A stretch of DNA of 53,393 nucleotides. It comes from Caryophanales bacterium UBA5729 (GTDB lineage: Bacteria > Bacillota_I > Bacilli_A > Izemoplasmatales > Hujiaoplasmataceae). Below are positions 1-8,736 of the stretch, one piece after another. Position 1 is the first letter of the stretch. Each line of letters opens with the position of its first letter. The notes under the pieces are model-generated. The model saw nothing but the letters and a program-made list of their open reading frames with translations, made no database searches and was not told the DNA's origin. The stretch spans positions 1 to 53,393 of the forward strand of contig DIGF01000027.1 of the NCBI GenBank assembly GCA_002419505.1, in the 5' to 3' direction. A program made the translations under genes and the position numbers.

Positions 1-21
1 TTGTTATTTGTCAACACTCTG

Positions 22-54
22 AAAAAGAGAAAGTATTTTGACTTTCTCTTTTAT
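22..54. terminator. Bidirectional intrinsic terminator
   Basis: A perfect 12-bp inverted repeat (23-34 with 41-52, 6-base loop) has an A run on the left and a T run on the right, so it can work on both strands. On the minus strand it lies just past the stop of the nuclease lipoprotein gene; on the plus strand it would end a gene lying left of the window. Confidence 0.8.
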
Positions 55-57
55 ATT

Positions 58-1161
58 TTAACTCCAAATTAACTCAACGAATTCTGGATAATCAATAAAT
101 GGATTTCTATTTCCTTGATAAGAATAGATTACTTCATTTCTATTTCTTTCAAAATCATCCACAGGGTCTAATATATGCCATTGCAATAAGACGCTAAGTA
201 ATGCCATTTGATAAGTATTAGGATTTTGATCAACCAATGATAGATAATCATACATTACAACCATGTAGAATAAGATTCTTGCGATATCCCCTTTTACTTC
301 ATCTCTTGGTTCATATGATGAAGATGTAGTAACATTATCAAAATATTTATTACCTCTTGAAAAGTTAAAACTAGGATTTGCAGGTTTTAAATTTTGTAAA
401 TCTGAACCTGCTCCAATAGTGCTATTAGTGACGCTTACTCCCAATAATGATTGCGGCCAAACATGTTCTCTATTCCAGGTTATGCCGCCATCCCATACAC
501 CACTTACTGAATACGCTGAATAAACTAAAATAACATTTCCAGGAACATCAGGGTCAGCGTCTGTTTCATCTAAAATATAACGAGCTTCACCATATGTTAA
601 TAAAGAGGCGGTGTCAATAAGAATACTTCTTAACTCAAGCAATAAATCAATTCCTGTTAAACCTTGAGCACTCATATAGTATTCCATTGTTATGTCTAAA
701 CCTGCATACTCATTAATTGTCACAACAAAACTATCGGAAAACTCTCCATGAGTTACGGTAACAATATTTTGACCAGGTGTTTTTGAATCAAAACCGGTGA
801 CGTCATACATGCTTTTATTTAAAGTCAAGAACTGACCGTTAGATCTTCTAATAACAACAGTTAATGAATCTTCATCAAAGGCTTCATTATATTCATATAC
901 AGTTTTTCTAACTTCAACTACTTCGATACCAGTAAAATGTACTGTTGTTGTGGCATCAGTAGTTTGAGTTTCTGTGGTAGAAATTTCTGTAGAAGTTTCT
1001 GTAATGGTTGTTGATTGAGTATTTGTAGTTATGGTAGTTTCTGTAGTTGCAGTTATAGGATTAGTAGTGGTTGAGCCAGTAGTTATTTCACCACAAGCAG
1101 AAAAAGTACCAATAACTAGTAAAAACAAAGTGAATATTAATAATTTTTTAATTGTTTTCAT
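58..1161 (-). CDS. Secreted endonuclease I family lipoprotein
   Basis: Predicted extracellular nuclease of the endonuclease I (EndA/NucM/Bsn) family, anchored as a lipoprotein (367 residues). The N-terminus is a lipoprotein signal peptide ending in FSAC at about residues 20-23. A Thr/Ser-rich linker follows (about 25-75), then a bacterial Ig-like domain (about 76-150) and the nuclease domain (about 155-365). That domain carries the family motif NREHVWPQS near residue 232 and a conserved NRNPFIDYPE near the end. Members cut DNA or RNA without sequence specificity; scavenging of nucleic acids for nucleotides is the likely role in an organism of this type (inference). It is a single gene with its own extended -10 promoter (minus strand, 1199-1204) and a terminator just past the stop. 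Confidence 0.85.
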   Translation of the reverse strand: MKTIKKLLIFTLFLLVIGTFSACGEITTGSTTTNPITATTETTITTNTQSTTITETSTEISTTETQTTDATTTVHFTGIEVVEVRKTVYEYNEAFDEDSLTVVIRRSNGQFLTLNKSMYDVTGFDSKTPGQNIVTVTHGEFSDSFVVTINEYAGLDITMEYYMSAQGLTGIDLLLELRSILIDTASLLTYGEARYILDETDADPDVPGNVILVYSAYSVSGVWDGGITWNREHVWPQSLLGVSVTNSTIGAGSDLQNLKPANPSFNFSRGNKYFDNVTTSSSYEPRDEVKGDIARILFYMVVMYDYLSLVDQNPNTYQMALLSVLLQWHILDPVDDFERNRNEVIYSYQGNRNPFIDYPEFVELIWS

Positions 1162-1320
1162 AAAATTTGAAGCCTTCTTTCTTTCATTTTGTTAGGATAT
1201 TATATCATAGATAATATAATATACAAAGAAAATATTACTGTGATTAGAGTAAGAATGATAGATATTATTAATTAAGTGTGATAAAATGTAATGTTAAAAA
1301 CAAAAAAGGAGAATTGAAAT

Positions 1321-2250
1321 ATGGTACGGGAAGTTTACGATTTATTTGAAATGTACAACTCAATCGTTATTGCTAGACATAAAAATCCTGATTTAGACGC
1401 TTATGGTGCGCAATTTGGTATGTATTACATATTGAAGACAAGGTATCCAAAGAAGAATATTTATGTAGTAGGTGACACTAACTCACAAAATTATTTTCAA
1501 GAGTTAGATGAAGTTAGCGAAGAAATTCGTTCTCAATCTCTAGTTATTATTCTTGATACCGTTGCCAAACAAATGTTGAGTGAGATTGATTATAAATTTC
1601 ACGATAAGTTAGTATTGGTTGATCATCATAGAAATAATCCTGATATTGAGCATGATTATTATTTTAGAAACACAGAGGCGTCATCTACCTCAGAAATGGT
1701 AGCTCGCGGCTTTGAGGATTTGGGTTTTGAGATTCCTGAAAAAGCCGCTAGAGCTTTATATATGGGTATAATCGGCGATACGGGTAGATTCATGTATAGT
1801 TCCACCACCAGCAACACTTTGTTGATGGCTTCAAAATTATTAGCTAAAGGCATTAACATTCAAGAGATTCACGATTTAATCTATTTGGAATCATATGACA
1901 GTAAAAAGATAAAAAACATCTTTTTTAATTCAATTGAATTTACCAAAAAGAATGTCGCATATAGAAAAAATGACTTAGCTTTTCTTGATGAATATAGTTT
2001 AGATACTAACTATGTCAGTAGAGGATTAATAAGCCAAATGTCAGGAATCAAAGAAATACCGATATGGGCAAACTTTACCCATGATCGAGATAGCAGTAAA
2101 ATTATTTGTGAATTTCGTTCAAGAAATTATCCGGTATTAGAAGTAGCTCAAAAATATGGTGGCGGTGGACACTTATATGCTTGCGGTTGTACTGTTGATA
2201 ATTGGGATGAAGTCGAAAAAATCATTAAAGACTTAAATAAAATGGTATAG
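1321..2250 (+). CDS. nrnA: DHH/DHHA1 phosphoesterase (NrnA-like), copy 1
   Basis: NrnA-type phosphoesterase (309 residues) predicted to degrade short oligoribonucleotides (nanoRNA), cyclic-dinucleotide products or pAp in the cytoplasm. The DHH domain shows RHKNPDLDAYG near residue 19 and the signature VDHHRNN near 100. The C-terminal DHHA1 domain ends in GGGGHLYACGC near 280. The start has an AAAGGAG ribosome-binding site at 1305-1311. The gene is followed after 15 bases by a second gene of the same family, so the two are probably one operon. Which of the possible substrates each copy prefers cannot be read from the sequence. Confidence 0.85.
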   Translation: MVREVYDLFEMYNSIVIARHKNPDLDAYGAQFGMYYILKTRYPKKNIYVVGDTNSQNYFQELDEVSEEIRSQSLVIILDTVAKQMLSEIDYKFHDKLVLVDHHRNNPDIEHDYYFRNTEASSTSEMVARGFEDLGFEIPEKAARALYMGIIGDTGRFMYSSTTSNTLLMASKLLAKGINIQEIHDLIYLESYDSKKIKNIFFNSIEFTKKNVAYRKNDLAFLDEYSLDTNYVSRGLISQMSGIKEIPIWANFTHDRDSSKIICEFRSRNYPVLEVAQKYGGGGHLYACGCTVDNWDEVEKIIKDLNKMV

Positions 2251-2265
2251 AGGAGAGGGATATTT

Positions 2266-3222
2266 ATGGTACAAAAACAAATATTAGAAAAAATTAAAGA
2301 ATTTAATCGGATTATCATCCATATGCACATAAGGCCTGATGGTGATTGTTATGGTGCGGGATTTGGTTTAAAAAATATTATTAAAGAATCATTCCCGGAA
2401 AAAGAAGTGTACGTTGTTGGCGAAAATGCTGAGTACGTTGATTTTGTGGGAACGCCAGATATAATAGATGATGAGTTGTTTAAAGAGGCTTTATCAATTG
2501 TTGTCGATACTGCATCGGAAGATAGAGTATCGGATCAAAGATTCAAAAATGCGAAATTTGTAATTAAAATTGATCATCATATTCCTGTTAATGATTATGG
2601 TGATTTAATCTATGTTGATACAACAAGACCTGCTACAGCCCAGATCATTTTAGAGTTTTTCATACGCTTTCAAGAAGAACTTAAAATGAATATGGAAGCG
2701 GCTGTCGCTTTGTATACCGGAATCGTTACCGATACCGGTAGATTCCGATTTAGATCGGTTACGGCTGATACATTCATCGCTGTTGCGCATTTGTTAAACT
2801 ATGGTTTAGATTTCGCGGAGATATTATCAAGACTAAGCGTTAAATCTGAAAATTTAATGAAACTGCAAGGCTATGTGCTTTTAAATTTTCAAAAAACTGA
2901 AAATGGTGTGGCTTATGTCAAAATGTTACCAGAGGTTGTTGAGAAGTTTGATGTTAGTTTAGAAGAAGCTACTTCATTGGTTAATGAGCTATCGACTTTA
3001 GAGGATTGTCCCGTCTGGATTTTATTTGCTGAATATGAAAATAATATCGTTAGAGCTAGACTTAGATCAAAGGGACCGGCGATTAATGAATTGGCCAATA
3101 AATATGATGGTGGCGGACACGCTTTGGCGTGTGGAGCTAATTTAGGAACTTGGGATAAAACCGATGAATTGCTGAAGGATGCTGATGAATTGGTAAAGGC
3201 ATATAAAGAAAGCCTTAAATAA
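2266..3222 (+). CDS. nrnA: DHH/DHHA1 phosphoesterase (NrnA-like), copy 2
   Basis: Second NrnA-type phosphoesterase (318 residues), a tandem paralogue of the preceding gene. It has MHIRPDGDCYG near residue 18, the DHH-type metal site KIDHHIPV near 104 and the DHHA1 glycine-rich motif GGGHALACG near 285, so all visible catalytic motifs are intact. The ribosome-binding site is AGAGGAGAGG, 8 bases before the ATG. Tandem but clearly divergent copies suggest a split of substrates (for example nanoRNA versus pAp or c-di-AMP products), which is an inference. Confidence 0.85.
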   Translation: MVQKQILEKIKEFNRIIIHMHIRPDGDCYGAGFGLKNIIKESFPEKEVYVVGENAEYVDFVGTPDIIDDELFKEALSIVVDTASEDRVSDQRFKNAKFVIKIDHHIPVNDYGDLIYVDTTRPATAQIILEFFIRFQEELKMNMEAAVALYTGIVTDTGRFRFRSVTADTFIAVAHLLNYGLDFAEILSRLSVKSENLMKLQGYVLLNFQKTENGVAYVKMLPEVVEKFDVSLEEATSLVNELSTLEDCPVWILFAEYENNIVRARLRSKGPAINELANKYDGGGHALACGANLGTWDKTDELLKDADELVKAYKESLK

Positions 3223-3236
3223 AGTACAATTAAGGC

Positions 3237-3264
3237 TTGTAATTTATGAGTGATTTGATATAAT
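3237..3264 (+). promoter_or_regulatory. Promoter of the Na/Pi transporter gene
   Basis: TTGTAA (3237-3242), 16 bases, then TATAAT (3259-3264), preceded by a TGn extended -10 element (3256-3258). It lies between the second DHH gene and the transporter, so the transporter has its own promoter. Confidence 0.6.
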
Positions 3265-3301
3265 AAATTCGGTTTAAATCTAATCTTACAGGGAGTAAAA
3301 A

Positions 3302-4987
3302 ATGCCACTAATATTTTTAGTCGATATTGATTGGAAAATTACTATTTTCGAAATTGTAGGAGGCTTAGGGATTTTCTTGTTTGGAATCAATTTAATGAGC
3401 GATTCCTTAAAGAAACTAGCTGGGGCAAAATTAAAATTATTTTTGGAAAAAACTACAAACACACCTTTAAAAGGTATATTTGTAGGGATTTTACTCACCG
3501 CACTTATTCAATCATCTTCAGCCACTAGTGCTTTAGTGGTGGGCCTTGTTAGAGCTGGATTAATGACATTACCACAAGCAGTAGGGGTAATTTTTGGAGC
3601 GAATATTGGTACAACCTTTACATCCATTTTAATTAGTCTTAATATCGGATCTTATTCTTTTCCGATTATGTTTGTAGGAACTTTTTTGATTTTCTTTATT
3701 AAGCGAAAGAAAATTCAAAACTTCGGAAAAGTTTTATTTGGTTTTGGAATGATGTTCTTTGGTCTCGATACCATGGGTTCTGCCTTAAAACAATTAGCGC
3801 AATTACCCGCTTTTGCAGAGATGCTACAAAGTGTTGGAGATAAACCGATGCTTGGAGTCCTAGTGGGGGTTTTAACAACTGCGATTGTTCAATCTTCTAG
3901 TGCTACAATTGGTATTTTACAACAGCTTTATTCAACTGGCGGCGTTCCTTTAATTGGTGCAATTGCTATTGTTTTAGGGGATAATATTGGAACCACGGTA
4001 ACTTCAATTATGGCATCGGTTGGTGGAACTTCCAGTGCAAAAAGAACGGCTTTAGTGCATGTGTTATTTAACTCTTTTGGTACGATTTTATTCTTGATTC
4101 TTTTAAAGCCTTATCATCAATTTATTATTTTCCTATCTAATTTGATTGGTATAGACTATACTATTGATAAGTTCACAATATCTTTAGCGCATGTGAGTTT
4201 TAATATTGCCACGGTTTTGATTCTATTCTGGTTTGTTAAGCAGATAGTTTGGCTCGTTTCTAAGATTATACCGTCTAAGGATGAACTTGTCGTTGACGAT
4301 GTGATTTTAGACAAATTATTGCTTAAATCATCCCCGGACTTAGCTTTAGAAAATGTTAAAAAAGCAATGATGAATATGGGCAATGTTGCAAGAGGCATGC
4401 TAGAGTTCACCTATAATTATGCTTTTGAAAATGATGATAAAGCTTATGAATTAGGCGAACAATGTGAAGAATTGTTGGATTCAATGGATGATAAAATACA
4501 TAATTATTTAGTTGATATTGGTGCTAATGATCTTAATGATAAACAGATTCAAAGAGTTGCAAAAAACATCGATACAATTACTGATTTAGAACGGATAGGA
4601 GACCATCTTGATAATCTATTCGAACTATTTGCAGAAAGAAAAGAAAAAAAGATTGTTATGCATGCCAATACCAAAGAAGAATTAGTCAATCTATTTGGTA
4701 TCATACGCAAGCAATTAGATAGAGCAACAAATGCCTATTTTAATGATAATCAAGAAATTGCTATAGAGATAGAAAAAGCGGAAATGGAACTGGATTATTT
4801 AGTAAAAGAATATCGTAAAAATCATATAAATAGAATTTATGATAAAAACTGTACAGAAGTTGAAGCGGGATTCTATGTTGATATTTTATCGAATATTGAA
4901 AGAATCGGAGATCATTGCCATAATATGGCCGTTAATGTGCTAAATAAGAACTTTTCTTATCATAAAGACAGCACTGAACGCGTGTAA
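3302..4987 (+). CDS. Na/Pi cotransporter with PhoU-like C-terminal domain
   Basis: Predicted sodium:phosphate symporter of the NptA/PNaS family (561 residues). The membrane part (about residues 10-325) is an internal duplication marked by two QSSSAT signatures, near residues 64 and 198; these are the family's substrate-site repeats. The C-terminal part (about 350-555) is a PhoU-like helical domain with repeated ERIGDH motifs near 440 and 535, as in many Firmicute members. It is a single gene with its own promoter and leads into the rpoE promoter. It is probably the phosphate uptake (or export) route; direction and regulation are not visible. Confidence 0.9.
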   Translation: MPLIFLVDIDWKITIFEIVGGLGIFLFGINLMSDSLKKLAGAKLKLFLEKTTNTPLKGIFVGILLTALIQSSSATSALVVGLVRAGLMTLPQAVGVIFGANIGTTFTSILISLNIGSYSFPIMFVGTFLIFFIKRKKIQNFGKVLFGFGMMFFGLDTMGSALKQLAQLPAFAEMLQSVGDKPMLGVLVGVLTTAIVQSSSATIGILQQLYSTGGVPLIGAIAIVLGDNIGTTVTSIMASVGGTSSAKRTALVHVLFNSFGTILFLILLKPYHQFIIFLSNLIGIDYTIDKFTISLAHVSFNIATVLILFWFVKQIVWLVSKIIPSKDELVVDDVILDKLLLKSSPDLALENVKKAMMNMGNVARGMLEFTYNYAFENDDKAYELGEQCEELLDSMDDKIHNYLVDIGANDLNDKQIQRVAKNIDTITDLERIGDHLDNLFELFAERKEKKIVMHANTKEELVNLFGIIRKQLDRATNAYFNDNQEIAIEIEKAEMELDYLVKEYRKNHINRIYDKNCTEVEAGFYVDILSNIERIGDHCHNMAVNVLNKNFSYHKDSTERV

Positions 4988-5032
4988 AAAAAGTTTTAGA
5001 AATTGTTACTTGTATTATTTTTTACTTTGCTA

Positions 5033-5038
5033 TATAAT
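5033..5038 (+). promoter_or_regulatory. -10 element upstream of rpoE
   Basis: TATAAT lies about 50 bases before the rpoE start. A weak TTGTAT hexamer sits 17 bases upstream at 5010-5015. Confidence 0.5.
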
Positions 5039-5086
5039 ATGTAAAGCATAAAATAGATTAAAAATTTTAAGATTGGATGGTTATAA

Positions 5087-5713
5087 ATGACAGATAGAAA
5101 AAACATGTCAATCATGGAACTGGCAAACTTGATATTGAAAGAAAATAATAAAGCCATGACATTTATGGAAATTTATGATCGCATTGTTGAGGAAAAAGAA
5201 ATTCCTGAAGATCAAAAATTAGAATTGATTTCCCAAGTGTATGCGGATTTTATTCTTTCAGCTCGGTTTATTTATGTCGGCGATGATGAGTGGGATATCA
5301 AAGGTCGTCAAGCCATTGATTTATGGGATAAAGACGGAGCTTATTACGATGAGTATCCAGATTACGAAGACGAGTTGTTGCAATACGATGACGAAGATGA
5401 AGATATCGATGAAGATGAAAAAGAAATCGAAGTCGATGAAGAAGAGGAAGAAGAAGTCTATGAAAAGGATTATGACGACGAGGATATAGAAGACGACATA
5501 GATGATTTAGATGATGATTTAGATGATGAGTTTGCTGAAGACTTCTCCGAAGATGATGACGAAAGCTTGTTCGATGAATTTGAAGAAGAGGAAGAAGAGT
5601 TAGAAGAAGAGGAAGAAGAGTTTACTTACGAGATTGACGAAGACGCAGAAGACTTTGATGATGAAGAATATAACGAGTACATGGACGACTACGAAAAGAT
5701 GTATGAAGATTAA
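5087..5713 (+). CDS. rpoE: RNA polymerase delta subunit
   Basis: Delta subunit of Firmicute RNA polymerase (208 residues), which raises polymerase recycling and promoter selectivity by displacing nucleic acid from the enzyme. The N-terminal 80 residues form the HARE-HTH-type globular domain. The rest is an extremely acidic low-complexity tail made almost only of Asp and Glu with scattered Tyr, as expected for the unstructured delta tail. The tail is long compared with Bacillus delta (about 173 residues in total). Presence of delta supports a Firmicute or Mollicute origin. It is a single gene with a terminator at 5718. Confidence 0.9.
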   Translation: MTDRKNMSIMELANLILKENNKAMTFMEIYDRIVEEKEIPEDQKLELISQVYADFILSARFIYVGDDEWDIKGRQAIDLWDKDGAYYDEYPDYEDELLQYDDEDEDIDEDEKEIEVDEEEEEEVYEKDYDDEDIEDDIDDLDDDLDDEFAEDFSEDDDESLFDEFEEEEEELEEEEEEFTYEIDEDAEDFDDEEYNEYMDDYEKMYED

Positions 5714-5717
5714 TAAT

Positions 5718-5744
5718 TAAAAGAGTTGAAAAACTCTTTTTTTT
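5718..5744 (+). terminator. rpoE terminator
   Basis: 8-bp stem AAAGAGTT/AACTCTTT (5720-5727 with 5732-5739) followed by an uninterrupted T run, just after the rpoE stop. Confidence 0.8.
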
Positions 5745-5750
5745 AATTAA

Positions 5751-5771
5751 GTATTGTGTACTGCACAATAC
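5751..5771. promoter_or_regulatory. Putative PadR operator
   Basis: Perfect 8-bp inverted repeat GTATTGTG/CACAATAC with a 5-base spacer, 30 bases before a padR gene. A related repeat precedes the other HAAS-linked padR gene (51566-51602), which supports autoregulation (inference). Confidence 0.55.
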
Positions 5772-5802
5772 TGTGTTATGATTATAATATAAGGAGGTAA
5801 AT

Positions 5803-6162
5803 ATGAACTCTCAATTTAAAAAAGGGATAATAGAATTATGTGTATTGAAAGAACTGTTACTAGAAGACAAATATGGTTATGCTGTAATCGATAGCATTTC
5901 TCAGCACATCAATGTTAACGACAATACAATCTATCCTATCCTCAGAAGATTAACAACAGATGGTTACTTTGAAACATATCTTGTTGAGTCTAATCAGGGT
6001 GCAGCTAGAAAATACTACAAAATAACAAAAAAGGGGTTTGAATACTATTTCAAACTTAGAGATGAATGGGATCAATTTATCGGTGGTGTGTATCAAATAT
6101 TAAACAAAGAAGGGAAGAATGAAGATGAAATTTATCGAAGATTTAAAGAAAGAACTGAATAA
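5803..6162 (+). CDS. PadR family transcriptional regulator, HAAS-linked, copy 1
   Basis: Winged-helix repressor of the PadR family (119 residues). It opens with MNSQFKKG, has the recognition region NDNTIYPILRRL at about residues 44-55 and a short C-terminal dimer helix. It has a strong AAGGAGG ribosome-binding site. It overlaps the next gene by 44 bases, a standard arrangement for PadR plus HAAS-domain pairs in Firmicutes, where the repressor controls the envelope protein. It is clearly paralogous to the padR gene at 51232-51552, which shares the same N-terminal MN(S/A)QFKKG and NTIYP motifs. Confidence 0.88.
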   Translation: MNSQFKKGIIELCVLKELLLEDKYGYAVIDSISQHINVNDNTIYPILRRLTTDGYFETYLVESNQGAARKYYKITKKGFEYYFKLRDEWDQFIGGVYQILNKEGKNEDEIYRRFKERTE

Positions 6163-7057
6163 AACCAATTTAAACGAATTGGAAATTGAAGAAATTCTTT
6201 GTGACTTTACGGAGATGGTTGAAGAAGCTATGGAATCTGGTTTATTGGAAGCGGATTTAGAAAGCAAATTTGGTAGTCCGGAGAAAATCGCAAATGAATT
6301 AGCTAGCGAACATGCACCAGATGAAAAAACAGACAGAAACAGTACGTTTGAGTTTTTGCCAGAAGATGAATACAAGATTGTTATTGAATTACTAAATGAA
6401 GATATTGATATTGAAACAACTAACTCAAATAAAATTCAAATTGAAGCTAAAAGAGTTAAAAGATTGAAAGATTTTGAAATTAAATTTGAGAAAAACACAC
6501 TTTATATCAAAAAACCAAAAAAACAGTTTGTAGAATTTTTTAATTTTTCACGAAAATCTAAATTTATTCTTAAGTTGCCGAAACAATATAAAATACAAGA
6601 TTTAAATTTTTCAAATATTAGTGGTGATGGGATTATAAAGAATATCAATGTTGATAATATCAAGTTTAAAGTGACTAACGGTGACTTTGATTTTGAAGAT
6701 AATAAATTTGGCAAGCTAGAATTCGACACAATAAACGGCGATATCAATATGAAAAACATTACATCAACTCAATTTATTGCTTCTTTGGTGAATGGGGATA
6801 TGTCTTTAAAAGATATTGAAATAACTGAAGAATTTAACGTTAATAGTGTAAGTGGCGATATTGAAGTTGAAAACTTAAACTGTAAACAAGCTTTCGTAAG
6901 GTTAGTTAGTGGTGATTTTGAAGGTGAAGAATTTTATCCAAATGAACTCACGATTAGAACAGTTTCTGGTGATGTTGATATTAATAATAAAAACAAAGAA
7001 AAAAGAATAGAAATTATAAAAAAATCATCTGTAAGTGGAGATATTAATATTAATTAA
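6119..7057 (+). CDS. HAAS (DUF1700)-DUF4097 beta-repeat protein
   Basis: Partner of the preceding PadR regulator (312 residues). Residues 1-70 form a HAAS/DUF1700 helical domain. From about residue 85 on there is a DUF4097-type beta-helix with repeated (N/S)GD turns: NGDFDF, NGDINM, NGDMSL, SGDIEV, SGDFEG, SGDVDI and SGDINI. No membrane segment is obvious, so it may be cytoplasmic or loosely attached. The start overlaps the end of padR; the ATG at 6119 is kept, but the ATG at 6125 has better spacing from AAGAAGGG. Such pairs are usually linked to envelope stress. The exact role is unknown. Confidence 0.75.
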   Translation: MKMKFIEDLKKELNKTNLNELEIEEILCDFTEMVEEAMESGLLEADLESKFGSPEKIANELASEHAPDEKTDRNSTFEFLPEDEYKIVIELLNEDIDIETTNSNKIQIEAKRVKRLKDFEIKFEKNTLYIKKPKKQFVEFFNFSRKSKFILKLPKQYKIQDLNFSNISGDGIIKNINVDNIKFKVTNGDFDFEDNKFGKLEFDTINGDINMKNITSTQFIASLVNGDMSLKDIEITEEFNVNSVSGDIEVENLNCKQAFVRLVSGDFEGEEFYPNELTIRTVSGDVDINNKNKEKRIEIIKKSSVSGDININ

Positions 7058-7083
7058 ATTTTTGAAAAATAAATATAAATAAC

Positions 7084-7117
7084 TAGAGTTGTAATTGAAA
7101 AAACTCTTCTTATTTTT
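7084..7117 (+). terminator. Weak terminator after the HAAS gene
   Basis: Stem AGAGTT/AACTCT (7085-7090 with 7102-7107) and a T-rich tail. Confidence 0.5.
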
Positions 7118-7174
7118 TAATTCGCAAAAAAAGTGTTATAATAAATTAAATTTAAAAATGAGGTGAAATAAATA

Positions 7175-8668
7175 ATGAATTTAATTGAACAATTTCGAGC
7201 AAGGATTAAAAAAATTAAAGCTTTTGTCTACTTATTACAACTAGCGGGTTGGGATTCAAATACTGAAGCGCCAAGAAAATCTCATCGAAGAAGAGGAGAA
7301 ATCATATCGGAGATAAGCAAAGAGTTATTTTTCTTACAAACAGATCCTGAAATGATTAAAATCGTCAATGAGTTATATGGAAAGATTGATGAACTAGATG
7401 ATCTATTACAAAGAGAAGTTAAAAAAGCAAAAAAACAGTTGGATAAGATTATCAATATTCCGCAAAACGAATATGTCGAATATCAAAGATTAATCAATGA
7501 TTCCCAAATAATTTGGGAAGACGCAAAGGCAAATAATGATTATGATTCATTTAAGGAAAATTTGGCAAAAATAATCGAATACAACAAAAAATTCGCTTTA
7601 TATTATGATCCTTTAGCTAATCCTTATGATACGCTTTTAGATGATTATGAAGAAGGCATGAGCATGAAGGAGTATGATAAATTCTTTAATGCTTTAAGAA
7701 CTGATTTAGTTCCTTTTGTTAAAGAAGTTTTAGCAAAAGACAAACCTTCATATGAAAAATTTATCAACGATAATTTTGATCCAAAAAAACAAGAAGAATT
7801 TTGTAATTATTTAGTTGATGTGTTTCATTTTGATCGCAATGCCGGTTTAATGAAAAAATCTGTACATCCATTTACTTGGAACACTTCTCCAGAAGACGTA
7901 AGATTTACCACTAAATATCTTGAAAACTATGTGTTTTCAAGCATTTTCGCAGCTATTCATGAATTGGGTCATGCTCTTTATGAACAACAAGTTTCTACTG
8001 CTTATGACGATACTTTATTAAATGGTGGTACCTCAATGGGAATTCATGAATCACAATCAAGATTCTATGAGAACACAATCGGTAGATCAAAAGAGTTTTG
8101 GGAAGTGCATTTGCCAAAGTTTAAAGAATTATTTCCTGAGCAATCAAAAGATATGACGGTTATGGATATGTACCGAGCTGTTAACAAAGTTGAAGCTTCT
8201 TTAATCAGAATTGAAGCAGATGAATTAACCTATCCACTACACATAATGTTAAGGTATGACATTGAACAAAAATTAATCAATAATGAAATTTCGGTTGACG
8301 ATCTTCCGTCTTTATGGAACGATACGATTGAAGAATATCTAGGAATCAGACCGAATAATAATAGCGAAGGAGTATTGCAAGATGTTCATTGGAGTGGAGG
8401 TATGATTGGGTATTTTCCAACTTACGCTTTAGGCACGGCATACTCTGCACAAATATTCATGGCAATGAAGAAAGAACTTAATGTTTTTGAATTAGTCAAA
8501 AACAATGAAATTGAGAAAATTAATCTCTGGTTAAAGGAAAAACTTCATAATTACGGATCAAGTAAAACTCCGAAAGAATTGTTGTTAATGATTACAAAAG
8601 AAGAATTTAATCCAAAGTATTATATTGAATATTTGAAAGAAAAATATACTGATTTATACTTAAAGTAA
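7175..8668 (+). CDS. M32 family metallocarboxypeptidase
   Basis: Zinc carboxypeptidase of family M32 (Taq/Bacillus carboxypeptidase type, 497 residues), which trims amino acids from peptide C-termini in the cytoplasm. The family motifs are present in order: HPF near residue 231, the DVRFTTKY element near 243, the zinc motif HELGH near 262 with its Glu, HESQSRF near 290, and LQDVHWSGG near 405. Length is typical (about 500). It is a single gene with an extended -10 (TATAAT, 7137-7142). Its neighbours tldD-tldE suggest a local peptide-breakdown group. Confidence 0.92.
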   Translation: MNLIEQFRARIKKIKAFVYLLQLAGWDSNTEAPRKSHRRRGEIISEISKELFFLQTDPEMIKIVNELYGKIDELDDLLQREVKKAKKQLDKIINIPQNEYVEYQRLINDSQIIWEDAKANNDYDSFKENLAKIIEYNKKFALYYDPLANPYDTLLDDYEEGMSMKEYDKFFNALRTDLVPFVKEVLAKDKPSYEKFINDNFDPKKQEEFCNYLVDVFHFDRNAGLMKKSVHPFTWNTSPEDVRFTTKYLENYVFSSIFAAIHELGHALYEQQVSTAYDDTLLNGGTSMGIHESQSRFYENTIGRSKEFWEVHLPKFKELFPEQSKDMTVMDMYRAVNKVEASLIRIEADELTYPLHIMLRYDIEQKLINNEISVDDLPSLWNDTIEEYLGIRPNNNSEGVLQDVHWSGGMIGYFPTYALGTAYSAQIFMAMKKELNVFELVKNNEIEKINLWLKEKLHNYGSSKTPKELLLMITKEEFNPKYYIEYLKEKYTDLYLK

Positions 8669-8736
8669 CCCTTTCATTGTAGTAACAATGAATTTGTGAT
8701 AGAATAGTTTTAAAGAAAAAAATTTAGGAGGAACGT

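Noticed and set aside
5241..5489. 82-residue frame inside rpoE
   Set aside because: Out-of-frame shadow of the acidic repeat region.
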